A program made the translations under genes and the position numbers. Shown in pieces: positions 47,110-54,978 of a stretch of DNA of 64,000 nt (position 1 is the stretch's first letter; every line of letters starts with the position of its first letter). Source of the DNA: Draconibacterium orientale (GTDB lineage: Bacteria > Bacteroidota > Bacteroidia > Bacteroidales > Prolixibacteraceae); NCBI RefSeq assembly GCF_000626635.1, contig NZ_CP007451.1, forward strand, positions 1,302,001 through 1,366,000, in the 5' to 3' direction. The notes below the pieces were generated by a model that did not search any database, was not told the origin of the DNA, and was given only the letters and a program-made list of their open reading frames with translations.

Positions 47110-48147
47110 TCATTCAAATATTACTTTCGAAATTCGACCTTGACTTCCGGCAGCAAAACCGGCCAGTTTACCTGGAATTGCCCGAAACGTATAATAACCT
47201 TCGCCGGAAAGAAAGTTCCAGTTTATTCCTCCATCGGTTGAAATATCACACCCGGTTTTTCCAATGGCAAATAAAAACGAAACCTCATCCGCTTCTACAT
47301 CCTGAACGCATGATCGGTATTCTTTTGGCATAGTAACAGCCGGCTGCCAGGTTATTCCGCCATCAAATGTATAAGAAGCAATATTGGTGTTCAGTTCCGG
47401 CTCATCGTAAATTCCACCAACAACTATTCCTTCCCGATCGTTTTTAAATGCAACCGAAAATATTCCTGATGACGCCAATCCGCGAACCATTGGTGTTTTA
47501 CTCACCTTCCACAATTTCCCAAAATCGTCGGAATAAAAAACACGGGCAGCTTTCCCTCCACTGGCAATCCAGGCTTTCCCTGTGGGCAAATATTCAATAC
47601 AGGTATTTGAAGCTGCAAAGTTGGCCTCTCCTTCTGCCACCTCCGGAAGATCAGTAACCTGCTGCCAGGTGTTTCCGGCATCTTCAGTTCGCAACACAAA
47701 AAACTTTCCGTTAACCGGGTCGCTGACAGCCAAACCATTTTTTGCATCGGCAAATTTTACCGAGTTAAAAAACAGGCCACTTGTAGTGTCACTGAAAACC
47801 ACATTCCACGTAGCTCCACCATCAACGGTTTTGTAGCCAAAATCAGGGCCGGCAACACCAAAAACGGTGGCCGTATTTTCGTCCCAGGCATGAATACTTC
47901 GGAAATCGTTTTGTTTAGCTCCCGGAACTGACACATCCTTCCAACTGTTTCCGCTATCAGTCGATACCAACACAGTTCCTCCTGAGCCACTCGCCCAAAC
48001 AACGTTTTCATCAACTACGTGCAAGCCACGCAAGCTGGCTTCAGTATTTGGATTAAGTTCAGAAAAAACAACTGCGGCTGGTCTCTTAGGAGTTTGTGTA
48101 CAAGAAAACAGCAGCAAAATAAAAGCGGAAGTCAGAAGAAATTTCAT
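47110..48147 (-). CDS. YCF48/BNR-type beta-propeller lipoprotein
   Basis: 345 residues with a lipoprotein signal (lipobox LFSC, Cys at 16). The mature chain has repeated propeller blades of the sialidase/YCF48 type: STDSGNSWKDV, KTVDGGATWNVV, RTEDAGNTWQQV, YSDDFGKLWKVS, YTFDGGITWQPA and STDGGINWNF, the S/T-x-D-G-G-x-x-W signature six times. It lacks the arginine triad visible in true sialidases, so hydrolase activity is doubtful; family relatives are assembly factors or carbohydrate-binding propellers. It is convergent with GH20 and divergent from GH29, inside the glycan locus. Confidence 0.88.
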   Translation of the reverse strand: MKFLLTSAFILLLFSCTQTPKRPAAVVFSELNPNTEASLRGLHVVDENVVWASGSGGTVLVSTDSGNSWKDVSVPGAKQNDFRSIHAWDENTATVFGVAGPDFGYKTVDGGATWNVVFSDTTSGLFFNSVKFADAKNGLAVSDPVNGKFFVLRTEDAGNTWQQVTDLPEVAEGEANFAASNTCIEYLPTGKAWIASGGKAARVFYSDDFGKLWKVSKTPMVRGLASSGIFSVAFKNDREGIVVGGIYDEPELNTNIASYTFDGGITWQPAVTMPKEYRSCVQDVEADEVSFLFAIGKTGCDISTDGGINWNFLSGEGYYTFRAIPGKLAGFAAGSQGRISKVIFE

Positions 48148-48230
48148 GTAAGTATCGTTTTTTATAAAACTAAAATAAAAATAATTGTAAGTTTAGGGTA
48201 TAACTTAAATCATAATCTAAAACCAACAAA

Positions 48231-49607
48231 ATGAAACGAGTTATTCTACTTTCATTCCTATCCCTTTTTATCACATTTTCCTACGCGCAGAAATATAAAG
48301 CCAACTGGAAATCAATTGATAGCCGCCCCATACCGCAATGGTTCGAGGATGTAAAATTTGGCATTTTTATTCACTGGGGAGTATATTCCGTTCCGGCCTG
48401 GGCACCGGCCAATGCCGATATTGGCGTTTATGCCAAATACGCCGAGTGGTATGGCTTCCGAATTAACGACAATAGCAAGGCCGGAAAACTTTTCCGCGAA
48501 TACCATAACAAAATGTATGGTGAAGATTTCCTGTATCAGGACTTTGCGCCACGTTTTAAAGCCCAACACTGGAACCCGGAACAATGGGCCGAATTATTTA
48601 AACGCGCCGGAGCAAGATATGTGGTACTTACATCGAAACACCACGAAGGATTTACCCTGTGGCCAAGTGCCCAAAGCTGGAACTGGAACAGCGTTGACAT
48701 TGGTCCGCACCGCGATATTTGCGGCGACTTAACCACTGCAGTTAAAAATGCCGGTCTGCACATGGGCTTTTATTATTCGCTTTACGAATGGTACAATCCG
48801 CTTTACCACAACAACCTTGAGAAGTATGTTGACAACCATATGATACTACAAATGAAAGATCTGGTTACCAGCTACGAACCTGATATTTTATGGACCGATG
48901 GCGAATGGGATCACCCGAGTGAAGACTGGAAAAGCACGGAATTTTTGGCCTGGCTTTACAACGAATCGCCGGTTAAGAATCAGGTTTGTGTAAACGACCG
49001 CTGGGGAGAAGAAACACGCAGTAAACATGGTGGATTTTACACTACTGAGTACGACCTGGTTCACGACGGAAAAAGTGATGGACTGGAAAAAGCATGGGAA
49101 GAATGTCGCGGAATTGGAACTTCGTTTGGCTATAACCAGATGGAAACCGTTGAGAATTACATGAGCTCTGAAGCCCTCATTCATTTGCTGATTGAAAAAG
49201 TTGCCGGAGGAGGTAATCTCCTGCTTGATGTTGGGCCTACCGCCGATGGCCGTATTCCTGTAATTCAGCAACAACGCTTACTCGACATTGGCACCTGGCT
49301 GAAAACAAACGGCGAAGCAATTTACGAAACAAGAAAATGGGAAGGCGCTGAAGATAATGATATCGCTGACGTATATTTCACCAAAAAAGGAAAGGATTTG
49401 TATGTACATTGCACAAAGTATCCTACATCCGATTTAAAAATAAAAGGGCTGAAAAAAGCATCATCGGTAAGTCTGTTAGGCTACGCGGGCGATGTAAAAT
49501 TCAAAAAATCGGGTAAAACAATTACCCTTTCAGCGCCGGTGTTAACGCCGGGCAAACTTACCCAAACTTACGCCTGGGTGTTTAAACTTGAAAATGTACT
49601 TAAATAA
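48231..49607 (+). CDS. Alpha-L-fucosidase (GH29)
   Basis: Removes terminal fucose with a retaining mechanism. The 458-residue protein has a Sec signal peptide (1-20, ending TFSYAQ), no lipobox, so it is periplasmic or secreted. The N-terminal barrel shows the family core FGIFIHWGVYSVPAWAP and TSKHHEGFTLWPS, and the nucleophile Asp in DILWTDGEWDHPS (about residue 226). A beta-sandwich domain closes the chain. It is followed by hexokinase 27 bases later, so these two are likely co-transcribed. Confidence 0.95.
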   Translation: MKRVILLSFLSLFITFSYAQKYKANWKSIDSRPIPQWFEDVKFGIFIHWGVYSVPAWAPANADIGVYAKYAEWYGFRINDNSKAGKLFREYHNKMYGEDFLYQDFAPRFKAQHWNPEQWAELFKRAGARYVVLTSKHHEGFTLWPSAQSWNWNSVDIGPHRDICGDLTTAVKNAGLHMGFYYSLYEWYNPLYHNNLEKYVDNHMILQMKDLVTSYEPDILWTDGEWDHPSEDWKSTEFLAWLYNESPVKNQVCVNDRWGEETRSKHGGFYTTEYDLVHDGKSDGLEKAWEECRGIGTSFGYNQMETVENYMSSEALIHLLIEKVAGGGNLLLDVGPTADGRIPVIQQQRLLDIGTWLKTNGEAIYETRKWEGAEDNDIADVYFTKKGKDLYVHCTKYPTSDLKIKGLKKASSVSLLGYAGDVKFKKSGKTITLSAPVLTPGKLTQTYAWVFKLENVLK

Positions 49608-49634
49608 GAATAACCAAATAAACGTAATAGCAAA

Positions 49635-50912
49635 ATGACCAAAGCAACTGATTTTTTGAAAAGCCACAAGATGACGGCTGACGACATTAACATGAAAGCG
49701 GTGGTGAACGCCTTTCTGGACGAAATGGCTAAAGGACTCGCCGGGCAGGAAAGTTCACTTCTGATGCTTCCAACTTATATTGAAGCTGACGGTGAAGTAA
49801 AAGCCAACGAACCTGTTGTGGCCATTGATGCCGGTGGCACGAACTTTAGGGCAGCCAAAGTTTATTTCGACGATAACCTGAAACTGGTGACCGAAAACAT
49901 TAAAAAGGCCAAAATGCCAGGCGTTGAAAAAGAATTGACAAAAGCCGAGTTCTTCGACACTTTTGCCGCTTACCTGGCAGATTATAAAACCATATCGAAC
50001 AAATTCGGATTTTGTTTTTCATACGCTGCCGAGATTTTCCCGAACAAAGACGGCAAATTGATTGAATGGAGCAAAGAAGTAAAAGCTCCCGACGTGATTG
50101 GTGAAATGATTGGCGAAGGCCTTTTGAACGCCATGCAAACACCCGACAAACAGTTGGTATTAATGAACGACACCGTATCTACCCTGCTGGCCGGGAAAGC
50201 AGCACGAGCGGTAAAAGCATACGACACTTACATTGGCTTTATTTTGGGCACCGGAACCAACACCAGTTACATCGAGGCCAATAAAAACATAACCAAAACC
50301 GACGGGCTGAATATGGAAGGCAGCCAGATCATCAACATCGAATCAGGCGCATTTACGCTGGCACCACGCACCGATATCGACATTGCTTTTGATAACACTA
50401 CCGAGAATCCGGGCCGTTATGCTTTTGAAAAAATGTTCTCGGGTGGCTACTTTGGTGGTTTATGCACCAAAACGTTAAAAACTGCTGCCGCCGAAGGTGT
50501 TTTTGCCAGCCCCGAAGTTTTTGAGAACCTGAAGGAATTAACATCGGAAGAGGTGAATAATTATGTGCACGGCATTGAAAGTGCCCACAATGTTTTGCCC
50601 GGCGTTTTTACCAGCGATTCGGACAAAATGCTGGTTGCCGAAATTATCGACGGCCTTATTGAGCGCGCAGCAAAACTGGTAGCTGCTAACCTGGCTGCCG
50701 TAATTCTGCAAACCGGAAAAGGCAAACACCACGAAAAACCGGTTTTAATGACCATTGAAGGGACAACATTTTATAAGCTTCATCATTTTCAGCAGCTATT
50801 TGAAGATTACCTGCAGGATTTCCTATCGGGCGATAATCAACGTTATTACGAAATTGTTGAAGTGGAGAACTCCAGCTTACTGGGTGCAGCTATTGCAGCC
50901 ATTGTAAACTAA
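49635..50912 (+). CDS. Hexokinase (eukaryotic-type actin fold)
   Basis: ATP-dependent hexose kinase of the HXK family. The 425-residue protein has the phosphate-1 loop AIDAGGTNFRAAKVYF (about residue 65), the sugar site with catalytic Asp in VLMNDTVSTLLAG (about 178), the phosphate-2 loop FILGTGTNTSYIE (about 203) and a late adenosine-site region (LMTIEGTTFYKL). This long two-domain family is typical of Bacteroidales and eukaryotes and is distinct from the shorter ROK or Glk kinases. It lies 27 bases after the GH29 gene, so its product may phosphorylate sugar released in this locus. It does not act on fucose or GlcNAc in well-known members, so the link to those sugars is open. Confidence 0.93.
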   Translation: MTKATDFLKSHKMTADDINMKAVVNAFLDEMAKGLAGQESSLLMLPTYIEADGEVKANEPVVAIDAGGTNFRAAKVYFDDNLKLVTENIKKAKMPGVEKELTKAEFFDTFAAYLADYKTISNKFGFCFSYAAEIFPNKDGKLIEWSKEVKAPDVIGEMIGEGLLNAMQTPDKQLVLMNDTVSTLLAGKAARAVKAYDTYIGFILGTGTNTSYIEANKNITKTDGLNMEGSQIINIESGAFTLAPRTDIDIAFDNTTENPGRYAFEKMFSGGYFGGLCTKTLKTAAAEGVFASPEVFENLKELTSEEVNNYVHGIESAHNVLPGVFTSDSDKMLVAEIIDGLIERAAKLVAANLAAVILQTGKGKHHEKPVLMTIEGTTFYKLHHFQQLFEDYLQDFLSGDNQRYYEIVEVENSSLLGAAIAAIVN

Positions 50913-50919
50913 TTAATTT

Positions 50920-51056
50920 GGTGAGGTTTTCTTGAAAGATAAGATGGTTTGCGTAGAACATCACCCTGAACTCGTTTCAGGGTCTGTTTCCCGCAAAGCA
51001 AGATTCTGAATCAAGTTCAGAATGACGGAGTAAGCAACCTACAGGAAAGCCTCACC
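50920..51056. repeat. Three-hairpin palindromic element (REP/MITE-like)
   Basis: Outer arms GGTGAGGTTTTCTT (50920-50933) and AGGAAAGCCTCACC (51043-51056) pair with two mismatches. Inside are two further dyads: ACCCTGAA/TTCAGGGT (50963-50970, 50976-50983) and ATTCTGAA/TTCAGAAT (51003-51010, 51016-51023). The element fills the 148-base gap between two convergent genes. No coding potential is seen. Confidence 0.75.
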
Positions 51057-51060
51057 ACTT

Positions 51061-51807
51061 CTAATTTTCAACCAGCGAAATAACCTTGGCACGCATTAAA
51101 TCAAGCACAAAAACCTGATGAAACCGCGACTCAAACTCTTCAATACTGATCTTATTCAACAGATTGATATTCTTATCTGCCCGCAAGCAATCGGTGGTTA
51201 TTAAAAGCCAGTATTGCTGCAGGTTTTGCTTCTGATAAATCCGCAGTTTTTCATCTTTTTTGGCAATGGCTAAATGAATATCGTCAACCACATTGTTTGA
51301 TACTCCCAGGTTATTCGAACGTTCCCAAACCGACTCTTTTAGTTCCGGATGATAAGCAATCATAACGTGTTCCAATCCGGCAGGCAATTCAGAATTTGTA
51401 ATTATTTTATGGTAAAAAGCGCCATCCGATATATCTGCAATAGCCGATTTTATTGTTGCAACGGTTTTCGATCGCACTATTAATTCGCGTTCAGGAGTGA
51501 TTTTGTGTTTCTCCGAAAACATAAATTTCACAAAAAGCTTTGTCTCCGATCCTGCCTCAAAAAGCTCCCGCATATCGGCAACCAATTCGTTTCTGAAGTT
51601 AATCAGTGCTTGCACCTCTTCTGTTTTTGTTACCGCATTGGCCGGATTTAGCCGTGTAAGTTCAATGCCCAGTTTGTGTGCATTTTTCATTTTCACCACA
51701 AAATCGGGCGACTCGGATGCCACAACTTTCCCCTTTGGAAAACCGGGATAACAATCGCGAAAAAAGTTCACCAATAATACTTCCAGTTGTTTCTTAACTT
51801 CTTGCAT
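51061..51807 (-). CDS. Hypothetical protein, possibly nuclease-like fold
   Basis: 248 residues, no signal peptide or membrane helix. The N-terminal stretch SPDFVVKMKNAHKLGIELTRL (about residues 30-50) looks like the Asp...(hydrophobic)-Glu-x-Thr core of the PD-(D/E)xK restriction-like fold, with Thr at the usual Lys position. The C-terminal third contains LRIYQKQNLQQYWLLITTDCL, a further strand-like segment. The rest is helix-rich and charged. It stands alone: convergent with hexokinase across a palindromic element and divergent from a membrane protein. No partner methylase or helicase is nearby. Function unknown. Confidence 0.75.
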   Translation of the reverse strand: MQEVKKQLEVLLVNFFRDCYPGFPKGKVVASESPDFVVKMKNAHKLGIELTRLNPANAVTKTEEVQALINFRNELVADMRELFEAGSETKLFVKFMFSEKHKITPERELIVRSKTVATIKSAIADISDGAFYHKIITNSELPAGLEHVMIAYHPELKESVWERSNNLGVSNNVVDDIHLAIAKKDEKLRIYQKQNLQQYWLLITTDCLRADKNINLLNKISIEEFESRFHQVFVLDLMRAKVISLVEN

Positions 51808-51889
51808 ACTAACCGATTTGTGTTTTTAAGTCTGAAAACCTAAAGAGCTTGTTATTGAAAAAACTAAAGATAAGAAAATACGGCATTGA

Positions 51890-51929
51890 AAAAACTTGAT
51901 CGGATTATCATAAAACCGATCAAGTTTTT
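51890..51929. terminator. Orphan terminator-like hairpin
   Basis: Perfect 14-base arms AAAAACTTGATCGG (51890-51903) and CCGATCAAGTTTTT (51916-51929) with T-runs both ways. It sits between two divergent start codons, not after a gene, so it either ends an unseen RNA, attenuates the membrane-protein gene, or is a remnant. Confidence 0.7.
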
Positions 51930-51987
51930 CTGAAAACTTTCAACCAAAAGCAAAATCTGGTGTTACATTTCAATAAAAACATAAATT

Positions 51988-52428
51988 ATGTATCAAGGAC
52001 TATTACACGCACATAACGGATTTCGCTGGTTGGTTTTAATCGCACTTGTAGCTGCAGTTTTGCTTGCCGTTAGCGGGCTGGCAAGTAAACGAAAATGGGG
52101 CCGCGCCGATAACCTGTCGGGATTAATACTGGTAATGTTAATGGATATTCAGTTTCTGGTGGGAATTGTACTTTATGCCTTTGTAAGCCCGATTACGAAA
52201 GCGGCGTTTGCCAATTTTGGTGCGGCAATGAAAAACAGCGACCTGCGTTTCTACGCTGTAGAACATATTCTGTTAATGATTATTGCACTTGCGTTGGTAC
52301 ACATCGGCAGGGCAAAAGCGAAAAAGAATGTGACTCCGCATAAGAAACACCGGGCAGCGGCTATTTTTTACGGTCTGGCATTGGTGCTGATTTTGGCAGC
52401 CATTCCGTGGGACAGAGCTTTGTTTTAA
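51988..52428 (+). CDS. Four-helix membrane protein of unknown function
   Basis: 146 residues with hydrophobic segments at about 14-30, 42-65, 88-108 and 125-142. His residues sit at the N-terminus (LLHAHNGFRW) and in helix 3 (YAVEHILLMIIALALVHIG); paired His like these can ligate heme, and relatives are sometimes labelled cytochrome b-like, but the spacing does not prove it. The start at 51988 follows a hairpin and an A-rich leader. A 41-bp repeat array starts 20 bases after its stop. Confidence 0.78.
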   Translation: MYQGLLHAHNGFRWLVLIALVAAVLLAVSGLASKRKWGRADNLSGLILVMLMDIQFLVGIVLYAFVSPITKAAFANFGAAMKNSDLRFYAVEHILLMIIALALVHIGRAKAKKNVTPHKKHRAAAIFYGLALVLILAAIPWDRALF

Positions 52429-52447
52429 TCTTAGTCGATTAATAAAA

Positions 52448-52675
52448 GGAGCATCGTACTCCGTACGTTTGAAGAAAACTGCGTGGGGGAAGCATCGTAC
52501 TCAGTACGTTTGAAGAAAACTGCGTGGGCGGAGCATCGTACTCAGTACGTTTGGAGAAAACTGCGTGGGCGGAGCATCGTACTCAGTACGTTTGGAGAAA
52601 ACTGCGTGGGTGAAGCATCGTACTCAGTACGTTTGGAGAATACTGCGTGGGGGAAGCATCGTACTCAGTACGTTT
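52448..52675. repeat. Tandem array of six 41-bp units with a palindromic core
   Basis: GCATCGTACT recurs at 52451, 52492, 52533, 52574, 52615 and 52656, an exact 41-base period. Each unit holds the dyad CGTACTCAGTACG (first unit CGTACTCCGTACG) followed by a TTTG(A/G)AGAA(A/T)ACTGCGTGGG block, also conserved. Since 41 is not a multiple of three, the apparent open frame shifts through every unit, so it is not coding. No variable spacers exist, so it is not a CRISPR array. Confidence 0.92.
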
Positions 52676-52756
52676 GACAAAGAATGATGCCCCGGAGAAT
52701 AAAGCATGTTAGTAGAAGCGGCTGTCTGCTCTTCTATTTTTCCAGAAGTTGAAGTA

Positions 52757-52901
52757 TTATACCAATTGTATTTCAACGTGAGCTTTAAGCCATACGTTAA
52801 GATTATCCCGAATTCTTTTCGGGAGTTAATGCCGATAATAAACGAAATAGACTTTAGGAGTTTGCGAACTAAAGGCTGGTTTCGATATTAAATCGGTATT
52901 A
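52757..52901. repeat. MITE-like element with imperfect terminal inverted repeats
   Basis: Left end TTATACCAATTG (52757-52768), right end AATCGGTATTA (52891-52901); read inward from both ends, (T/A)ATACC(A/G)ATT is shared. An internal dyad CCCGAA/TTCGGG lies at 52807-52823. The left 12-mer recurs exactly, inverted, at 58089-58100. The 564-base gap from 52429 to 52992 contains only this element, the 41-bp array and a terminator. Confidence 0.45.
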
Positions 52902-52919
52902 GAACAATTTGGCGAATAA

Positions 52920-52951
52920 AAAAGGCTGCAAGAATAATCCTGCAACCTTTT
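52920..52951 (-). terminator. Rho-independent terminator of the acyl-CoA synthetase gene
   Basis: On the minus strand AAAAGGTTGCAGG, loop ATTATT, CTTGCAGCCTTTT: 13 pairs with two G-U, followed by further T. It lies 41 bases past the stop. Confidence 0.88.
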
Positions 52952-52992
52952 CAGTTTGATTCAGCATGTGCTTTCGCACCTGTTTTTTACTA

Positions 52993-54783
52993 CTATTTTT
53001 TGCCACCTACGGCATATATATCATCAATTAAGTGCTGGTATTTTACGGCAACAGCATTTCTTCTCAGCTTGAGTGTTGGCGACAGTTCGCCCGAAGTTGG
53101 CGTCCACTCTTCGTGCACCAGTCGTATTCGGCTGATTTGTTCGTGCGATCCCAGGGTTTTATTCACCTTCATTACTTCCTTTTGTAATTTCTGAATCACC
53201 TCAGGCAGTTGAATCAACTCTTCATTGTTCTCGTAGTGTAATTTATGTTCTCCGGCCCAGTCGTGCAGAATAGGGAAACACGGCGAGATAATGGCACTTG
53301 CAAATTTTTCGTTGGCACCAATTACCATTACCTGCTCAATCAATTCAGATGTTTTCAACTTGTTCTCGATCATCTGCGGAGCGATATATTTTCCGCCCGA
53401 CAGTTTAAAAATTTCTTTTTTTCGATCGGTAATCTTCAGGTATTTGTCGTCAACCAACATGCCAATATCACCGGTATGGAACCATCCGTTTTCATCGATT
53501 ACCTCATCCGTTAACTCCGGGGCTTTGTAATAGCCCTTCATAATACCGGGGCCTTTACATAAAATTTCACCATCAGCAGCAAATTTTACGTCGTAGCCTT
53601 CCAGAATCGGGCCAACTGTCCCCACCATCATTTCCATGGTAGTTGGATTGTTTACGGCAATTACCGGCGAAGTTTCTGTTAAACCATAGCCTTCGAGCGT
53701 AGTCAATTTTGCCATTCCAAATACGCGGGCAATGCGCGGCTGGAGTGCTGCTCCACCTGAAACAATATAAGTGATATTTCCGCCAAGTGCTTCCCTCCAT
53801 TTCGAATAAATCAGTTTATCGGCCACCGAAATTTTCAGTTGCATCAGTGGCCCAAACTTTTTATTGTATTCAAAATTACGGGTAAGATTCAATGCCCAGA
53901 AGTACAATTTTTTCTTTATTCCGGAGAGTTCTTTTCCTTTAGCCACAAAACCATCGTAAACTTTTTCGAGCAGGCGGGGTACCGAGTTAAACATATGCGG
54001 TTTCACCTCTTTAATCGACGAAACAATCTGCGCCAGGTTTCCCACATAATAAACGCCCATTCCCCTGTGCTGAAAGTGGTAATTCACACTTCGTTCGTAA
54101 ACGTGGCAAAGTGGCAGAAAACTCAAAGCTCTGTGCTCTGTTCCCAAATTGTGGAGTTTTGCATGCTCGGTAAAATTCGATACCAGGTTACGGTGACTCA
54201 ACATTACTCCTTTGGGCACGCCTGTAGTTCCCGAAGTGTATATAATCGTTGCCAGATCGTCAGGCTTGATATCGTTTTTAATGCTTTCAAGTTCTGCAGA
54301 TAACTCTTCTCTTTTTGACTCGCCAAGTTCAAGTATCTGTTCATAGTGTTTGGCTCCTTCCACTTCTTCAAAAGTGTAAACCGTATCAATGCCATCAATC
54401 ATATTGGCCATCGGACTCATGCTTTTGAAAAGCTTTTTATCGCCCACCAGAATGATCTTCACCTCGGCATGATTCAAAATGTACTTGTATTCGTCGTCTC
54501 CCAAAGTTGGGTATATCGGCACATGAATAAAACCACCCATTGCCAATCCCATATCGGCAATATTCCACTCGGGGCGATTGGTTGTAACCGTAGCCACTTT
54601 GTCACCACGTTTTAAGCCCAGAGCCATGAGTCCCAGGGCAAACTGGTGCGATTTTTCGTAATATTCCCCGGTTGAATAAGTGCACCATTTACCATTTCGT
54701 TTACCGGCAATGGAATCTTCGCGGGGGAATTCTTTTAATGCACGTTCGACTACATCAAAAGTACGTGTAACTGTCTGTCCCAT
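52993..54783 (-). CDS. Long-chain acyl-CoA synthetase (AMP-forming)
   Basis: Activates fatty acids with ATP and CoA. The 596-residue ANL-superfamily protein has the P-loop motif TIIYTSGTTGVPKGVMLSHRN (about residue 175), the GYGLTETSPVIAVN motif (about 370), GWFHTGDIGMLVDD (about 458) and the hinge DRKKEIFKLSGGKYIAP (about 473). Its length and GKYIAPQMIEN wording match bacterial long-chain ligases used for lipid remodelling or beta-oxidation. No fad genes are adjacent. It is monocistronic with its own terminator. Confidence 0.95.
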   Translation of the reverse strand: MGQTVTRTFDVVERALKEFPREDSIAGKRNGKWCTYSTGEYYEKSHQFALGLMALGLKRGDKVATVTTNRPEWNIADMGLAMGGFIHVPIYPTLGDDEYKYILNHAEVKIILVGDKKLFKSMSPMANMIDGIDTVYTFEEVEGAKHYEQILELGESKREELSAELESIKNDIKPDDLATIIYTSGTTGVPKGVMLSHRNLVSNFTEHAKLHNLGTEHRALSFLPLCHVYERSVNYHFQHRGMGVYYVGNLAQIVSSIKEVKPHMFNSVPRLLEKVYDGFVAKGKELSGIKKKLYFWALNLTRNFEYNKKFGPLMQLKISVADKLIYSKWREALGGNITYIVSGGAALQPRIARVFGMAKLTTLEGYGLTETSPVIAVNNPTTMEMMVGTVGPILEGYDVKFAADGEILCKGPGIMKGYYKAPELTDEVIDENGWFHTGDIGMLVDDKYLKITDRKKEIFKLSGGKYIAPQMIENKLKTSELIEQVMVIGANEKFASAIISPCFPILHDWAGEHKLHYENNEELIQLPEVIQKLQKEVMKVNKTLGSHEQISRIRLVHEEWTPTSGELSPTLKLRRNAVAVKYQHLIDDIYAVGGKK

Positions 54784-54978
54784 ATTTCAAATTTAAAAAC
54801 CTCGAAATATAAGGCTTTTGTTGTTGGTTGATTTATAAAGCGATTATGCTATTTTTCAGCTTATTCTATTTATATGTATTCTAAATAATTTCAATTAACT
54901 GTAAAACAAAATGTTAAAATCCCGACCATCGACTTTCCGAGCCTTTTGTTCTAATATTTCACACTCAGACTGCAGTCA

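Noticed and set aside
52448-52675. CRISPR array
   Set aside because: The parts between the dyads are conserved, not variable, and there is no cas gene in the window.
52483-52677. 64-residue open frame in the 41-bp array
   Set aside because: It is only the array read through; the 41-base unit shifts frame each time, so no repeated peptide is preserved.
52706-52891. 61-residue plus-strand frame
   Set aside because: It spans the MITE-like element and its flank; codon pattern and composition do not look protein-like.
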